A DNA stretch of 7,777 nt from Candidatus Krumholzibacteriia bacterium (GTDB lineage Bacteria > Krumholzibacteriota > Krumholzibacteria > WVZY01 > JAKEHA01), in assembly GCA_029863355.1 (NCBI GenBank), contig JAOTVO010000118.1, forward strand, positions 1 through 7,777, written 5' to 3'. Both the position numbers and the translations under genes were made by a program. Positions 4,974-7,777 of the stretch are shown here, piece by piece. The notes beneath the pieces are model-generated. The model had not been told where the DNA came from and made no database searches. It saw nothing but the letters and a program-made list of their open reading frames with translations. Within the stretch, counting starts at the first letter, position 1. Each line of letters begins with the position of its first letter.

Positions 4974-6365
4974 ATGGCCGACATTCTCCTCGTCTCCTGC
5001 TACGAGCTCGGACAGGAACCGCTGGGCCTCGTGGGTCCGGCCGGCGTGCTCGCGCGCGCTGGCTACGCGGTGGAGCTGCTCGACCTCGCCGTTGAAGATC
5101 TGGATGAGGAAAGAGTCGCAAGCGCCTCTCTAATAGGCATTTCCGCTCCGATGCACACCGCGCTCCGCCTGGGCGTGCGCGCGGCGCGCCGCCTGCGCGT
5201 GCTCCGCCCCCAGGCGCACGTCTGCTTCTACGGCCTGTACGCGGCCCTGAATCGGGACCTCCTCGGCGAGGTGGCCGACAGCTGCCTCGGCGCGGAATTC
5301 GAGGCCGACCTCCTCGCGCTGGCCGGCCGCGTGGTCGGTCCCCCGTCCAACGGGCGTCCCGCCCGACGCGACACCGCGCCACTGCGCGAGGGCCTGCGGG
5401 CGCGCGAGCGCTACGTGAAGCTCGCGCACCGCGGCGCGCTGCACCGCGTGGGAGCGGTGGCCACGACGGGCGGCTGCAAGCACCTGTGCCGGCACTGCCC
5501 CCTCCCGCCACTCTACGGCGGGCGCTTCCGCGCCGTCGCGGCGGACGCGGTTCTGCGCGACATCGGCGCGCTGGTGGAAAGCGGCGTCGCGCACGTCACC
5601 TTCGCCGACCCCGACTTCTTGAACGGCCCCACGCACGCGCTGCGCGTGGCGCGCCGGCTCCACGCGGCGTTCCCGCGCGTGACCTTCGACTACACGGCCA
5701 AGGTCTCGCATCTGCGGCGGCACCGGTGCGCCGTCGAGGAGCTGCAGGCGCTCGGATCCCTCTTCGTCGTCACCGCCGTGGAGTCGCTGGACGATCGCGT
5801 GCTCGCCGCTCTGGACAAGGGCCATACGCGCGCCGATTCACTCGACGTGTTCGCCCACTTCCGCCGCATCGGCCTCGCGCTGCGCCCCTCCCTGGTGCCG
5901 TTCACGCCGTGGGAGACCGCCGCCGGCTACCTCGACCTGCTGGCCGCCGTCGCCGACGAGGGACTGGTGGCCCACGTCGATCCGGTGCAGTACACGATTC
6001 GCCTGCTGGTGCCGCCGGGCTCACTCCTCTTGGAGAGCGACGCCATGCGCCCCCACCTGGACGGGCTCGACGCCGAGCACTTCTCCTACCGCTGGCGGCA
6101 CCCCGACCCGCGCATGGACGCGCTGCAGCCGCGCCTGGCCGAGGTCGCCGAGCGCGCGGCGGAGGAGAGCGAGGGCATCGAGGAGACGTATGCGGCCATC
6201 GCCGCGGCCGCGAGCGACGCCTTGGGCGGGCACGCCGCGGCGAGCGGCGAGCGCCCCGCGCGCACCCGTGGGAGCGCCGATCCCCCGCGCCTCACCGAGG
6301 CGTGGTTCTGCTGAGCGGAGCCCACGCGGAGCCAGTTGGGCTCCGTCGATCCCTCGGGGTTCTGA
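4974..6365 (+). CDS. CUAEP-tail B12-binding-like/radical SAM selenoprotein (UGA at 6312-6314 read as Sec)
   Basis: This radical SAM enzyme of unknown substrate is 463 residues long if the internal UGA is decoded as selenocysteine. Residues 1 to about 120 form a Rossmann-like, B12-binding-type domain starting ADILLVSCYELGQEPLG, but I see no DxHxxG cobalamin motif. The radical SAM core begins around 160 with CKHLCRHC (Cys168, Cys172, Cys175, the CxxxCxxC ligands of the SAM-binding [4Fe-4S] cluster) and includes FADPDFLNG (210-218). The C-terminus reads Cys446-Sec447-Ala-Glu-Pro, followed by 13 residues and a TGA at 6363-6365. That is the signature of the CUAEP/CCAEP-tail radical SAM family, in which Sec or Cys occupies the second position. 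A SECIS-like hairpin follows at the right distance. Conventional gene calling would stop at 6314 and lose the tail. The ATG at 4974 fits the domain start. Sec decoding needs SelA, SelB, SelD and tRNA-Sec, none of which is in this window. Confidence 0.9.
6326..6346 (+). promoter_or_regulatory. Bacterial SECIS-like hairpin for selenocysteine insertion
   Basis: GGAGCC (6328-6333) pairs with GGCTCC (6339-6344) around the five-base loop AGTTG; one C-G and one G-U pair extend the stem to eight. The loop begins 19 bases after the UGA and has a G in its second position. This agrees with the known bacterial SECIS pattern of a short stem-loop roughly 16-37 bases downstream of UGA, with a G among the first loop bases, recognised by SelB. 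It lies within the coding tail, as bacterial SECIS elements do. A competing fold uses 6317-6323 with 6338-6344. Confidence 0.75.
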
Positions 6366-6371
6366 GGCGCC

Positions 6372-6400
6372 TTGCCCTCACCCGGCGCGTCGCGTATCAT
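6372..6400 (+). promoter_or_regulatory. Likely sigma70-type promoter of nfuA
   Basis: TTGCCC (6372-6377) and TATCAT (6395-6400, five of six consensus bases) are separated by exactly 17 bases. A start near 6407 gives a leader of about 48 bases that contains a hairpin and a strong ribosome site. The promoter begins seven bases after the true stop of the selenoprotein, so nfuA can be transcribed independently of it. Confidence 0.6.
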
Positions 6401-6412
6401 GTAAGCGTTGAT

Positions 6413-6435
6413 GCGCGCCCGCGCGGCGGGCGCGC
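6413..6435 (+). promoter_or_regulatory. GC-only hairpin in the nfuA leader
   Basis: GCGCGCCCGC (6413-6422) and GCGGGCGCGC (6426-6435) are perfect reverse complements around a three-base loop. The hairpin lies between the predicted transcription start and the ribosome site GGAGG (6441-6445). It has no following T-run, so it is not an ordinary intrinsic terminator. It may affect mRNA stability or translation, or may simply reflect base composition. Confidence 0.45.
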
Positions 6436-6454
6436 GGGAGGGAGGTCATTCATC

Positions 6455-7093
6455 ATGATGGACGAGATCACGCTGAGCTACGAGGGAAAGGGTGACGAGA
6501 CCATTCGCGTGGTCGCCACGCCCTCCTACACGCATCCCGAGCAGTGCACGTTTCGCGCGAGCGGGACCCTGTACCCCGACAACTCGGCCCATTTCTCCGG
6601 CGCGGAGCAAGCGCTGGGCTCGCCGCTGATCGAGAAGCTCTTCGCGCTCGACGCCGTCGCCGAGGCTTCGGTGAGCCACGACCTGCTGCGCGTGACGCTG
6701 CGCGGCGAGGCGAGCTGGACGGATTACATCCCCAAGGTGGGGGCGGTGATTCGCGACGCGCTCCTCTCCGGCGAAGCGCCCATCTCCGAGGGCGTGACGG
6801 CGAGCCAGCTGCCGGCCGACGAGATCCGGCGGCGCGTGCAGGGCGTGCTCGAGACGGTCATCAATCCCGCCGTGGCTGCGCACGGCGGCATGGTCAACCT
6901 GCTCGACGTCGCCAACAACACCGTCTACCTCGAGTTCGGCGGCGGCTGTCAGGGCTGCGGCATGATCAACGTCACCCTCAAGTACGGCGTCGAGCGGGCC
7001 ATCCGCGAGGAAGTGCCCGAGGTCGGCGATATTCTCGACACCACCGACCACGCCGCGGGGAACAACCCGTACTACGCGCCGTCGTCCAAGTGA
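6455..7093 (+). CDS. nfuA: NfuA-type iron-sulfur cluster carrier protein
   Basis: This 212-residue protein should receive [4Fe-4S] clusters and deliver them to apo-enzymes. Residues 18 to about 105 match the Nfu N-terminal (degenerate A-type) domain, with GSPLIEKLFALDAV (55-68) and SWTDYIPKVGAVIRDAL near its end. Residues about 122-195 are the NifU C-terminal domain, with the cluster-binding CxxC at Cys165 and Cys168 in GGGCQGCGM. The end TTDHAAGNNPYY is the usual NfuA tail, so the TGA at 7091-7093 is a true stop. ATG at 6455 is preferred, nine bases after GGAGG; ATG at 6458 is the alternative. The length is typical. It lies between a radical SAM gene and an ATP-grasp gene; the radical SAM cluster is an obvious possible client, though NfuA could also serve the aconitase or the cell generally. 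Confidence 0.93.
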   Translation: MMDEITLSYEGKGDETIRVVATPSYTHPEQCTFRASGTLYPDNSAHFSGAEQALGSPLIEKLFALDAVAEASVSHDLLRVTLRGEASWTDYIPKVGAVIRDALLSGEAPISEGVTASQLPADEIRRRVQGVLETVINPAVAAHGGMVNLLDVANNTVYLEFGGGCQGCGMINVTLKYGVERAIREEVPEVGDILDTTDHAAGNNPYYAPSSK

Positions 7094-7094
7094 G

Positions 7095-7110
7095 CGCTCG
7101 CGGGCGAGCG
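7095..7110 (+). repeat. Short inverted repeat between nfuA and the ATP-grasp gene
   Basis: CGCTCGC (7095-7101) and GCGAGCG (7104-7110) are perfect complements with a two-base spacer, so the outer five or six pairs with a small loop are the likely fold. It fills the 19-base gap, starting one base after the nfuA stop and ending just before the GTG start. It could hide the weak ribosome site of the next gene and so couple its translation to nfuA. No T-run follows. Confidence 0.4.
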
Positions 7111-7112
7111 TC

Positions 7113-7777
7113 GTGAGCCGGCTGCTGCTGCTGGTCCCCACCTCGACGTACCGCGCCGAGGCCTTCGTGCGCGCCGCGCGACGGCTGCCCGTCGACTTGA
7201 GCGTGGCTTCCGAGGAGCCGAGCGCCCTCTCCCACCTCCTCCCCGTAACGCTCCCCGCCTTCGACTTCGCCGACACCGCGCGCGCGGCGGCGACCATGGG
7301 CGCCTTCGCCCGGAGCCATCCCATCGACGCCGTGGTCGCCGTGGACGATCAGGCCACGATGGCCGCCGCCGCCATCGCGCGCGAGCTGGGGCTTCGCCAC
7401 AACGACCCCGACGCCGTCTACGCCACGCGCAACAAGTTCCGCATGCGCGAGCGGCTCGCGCGCGCGGGGCTGCCCACGCCGGCCCACCGCCTGGTGCCGG
7501 TGGACGCGGACGCGCGCGCGGTCGCGCGCGAGCTCCGCTTCCCCGTCGTCGTGAAGCCGCTGATGCTCGCCGCCAGCCGCGGCGTGGTGCGCGCGGATAC
7601 AGAGGAGGCGTTCGCCGACGCCGTCGCGCGCGCGGCCGACGCCGCCACTTCTCCCGAGGCGCCGCGCGACGCCGAGGCCCGCGCGCATGTGCTCGTCGAG
7701 TCGTTCATTCCCGGCTGGGAAGTGGCGGTGGAGGGGTTGCTCACCGGCGGCCGCCTGCACGTGATGGCGATCTTCGA
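7113..7777 (+). CDS. ATP-grasp family ligase, N-terminal part (runs off right edge)
   Basis: ATP-grasp enzymes activate a carboxylate as an acyl-phosphate and join it to an amine or other nucleophile. The visible 221 residues show a Rossmann-like pre-ATP-grasp domain (about 1-100, starting SRLLLLVPTSTYRAEAF, with IDAVVAVDDQATMAAAAIA at 71-89), then RNKFRMRERLARAGLPTPAH (106-125), the ATP-binding FPVVVKPL with Lys148, the loop ASRGVVRADTEEAF (154-167), and VLVESFIPGWEVAVEG (193-208) with likely nucleotide/metal-site glutamates. The catalytic C-terminal part is outside. The GTG at 7113 is the natural start, 19 bases after the nfuA stop, but its ribosome site is weak (GGGCGAG) and lies partly in a hairpin. 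Co-transcription with nfuA is likely. The substrate is unknown; purine, amino-acid or peptide ligases all share these motifs. Confidence 0.88.
   Translation, partial: MSRLLLLVPTSTYRAEAFVRAARRLPVDLSVASEEPSALSHLLPVTLPAFDFADTARAAATMGAFARSHPIDAVVAVDDQATMAAAAIARELGLRHNDPDAVYATRNKFRMRERLARAGLPTPAHRLVPVDADARAVARELRFPVVVKPLMLAASRGVVRADTEEAFADAVARAADAATSPEAPRDAEARAHVLVESFIPGWEVAVEGLLTGGRLHVMAIF

Noticed and set aside
4882..5511. Upstream extension of the transposase frame through the inverted repeat into the radical SAM gene.
   Set aside because: It crosses the element boundary, so it cannot belong to the mobile gene. Beyond the boundary it is antisense to the selenoprotein and low in complexity.
5486..6454. 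Upstream extension of the nfuA frame across the end of the selenoprotein gene.
   Set aside because: The translation is Arg/Ala-rich without motifs. GGAGG before ATG 6455 and the beginning of the Nfu domain place the real start there.
7091..7110. The nfuA TGA followed at once by a hairpin, considered as a second selenocysteine site.
   Set aside because: The loop begins only about seven to eight bases after the UGA, too close for a bacterial SECIS, and NPYY with a few residues is the normal NfuA end.

Overview
The window is strongly GC-rich, with third codon positions almost all G or C, and it is tightly packed with bacterial genes. Nothing in it fixes a phylum. A high-GC bacterium that makes selenocysteine is the most I can say. 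There are three blocks.

Block 1 (1-3690, all minus strand) is a central-metabolism cluster read right to left. It holds a one-domain cupin (3280-3624), an aconitase-superfamily hydro-lyase with its swivel domain first (1188-3233), and the first 379 residues of a 2-oxoglutarate dehydrogenase E1 (sucA, 1-1137, running off the left edge). The gaps are only 46 and 50 bases, and each holds a promoter-like sequence. The pairing suggests that aconitase and 2-oxoglutarate dehydrogenase are expressed together for the TCA cycle.

Block 2 (3689-4940) is a complete insertion sequence of the IS1/IS1595 type. It has 26-bp perfect terminal inverted repeats, one intact DDE transposase gene on the minus strand and a 9-bp target duplication. 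It sits in what was a roughly 106-bp region between two divergent genes. Both flanking promoters appear to survive, because the duplicated target lies between their two -35 boxes.

Block 3 (4941-7777, plus strand) is the most interesting part. A B12-binding-like/radical SAM protein (CxxxCxxC) ends in an apparent stop that is almost certainly a selenocysteine codon: the frame reads Cys-UGA-Ala-Glu-Pro, continues 13 more codons to a true stop, and a SECIS-like hairpin lies 11-32 bases after the UGA. This is the CUAEP/CCAEP-tail radical SAM selenoprotein family, whose function I do not know. After its own promoter and a GC-rich leader hairpin comes an NfuA-type Fe-S carrier, then, 19 bases on, an ATP-grasp ligase cut by the right edge. 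Radical SAM enzyme, Fe-S carrier and ATP-grasp ligase together suggest a small biosynthetic or modification pathway, but the substrate cannot be read from the sequence.
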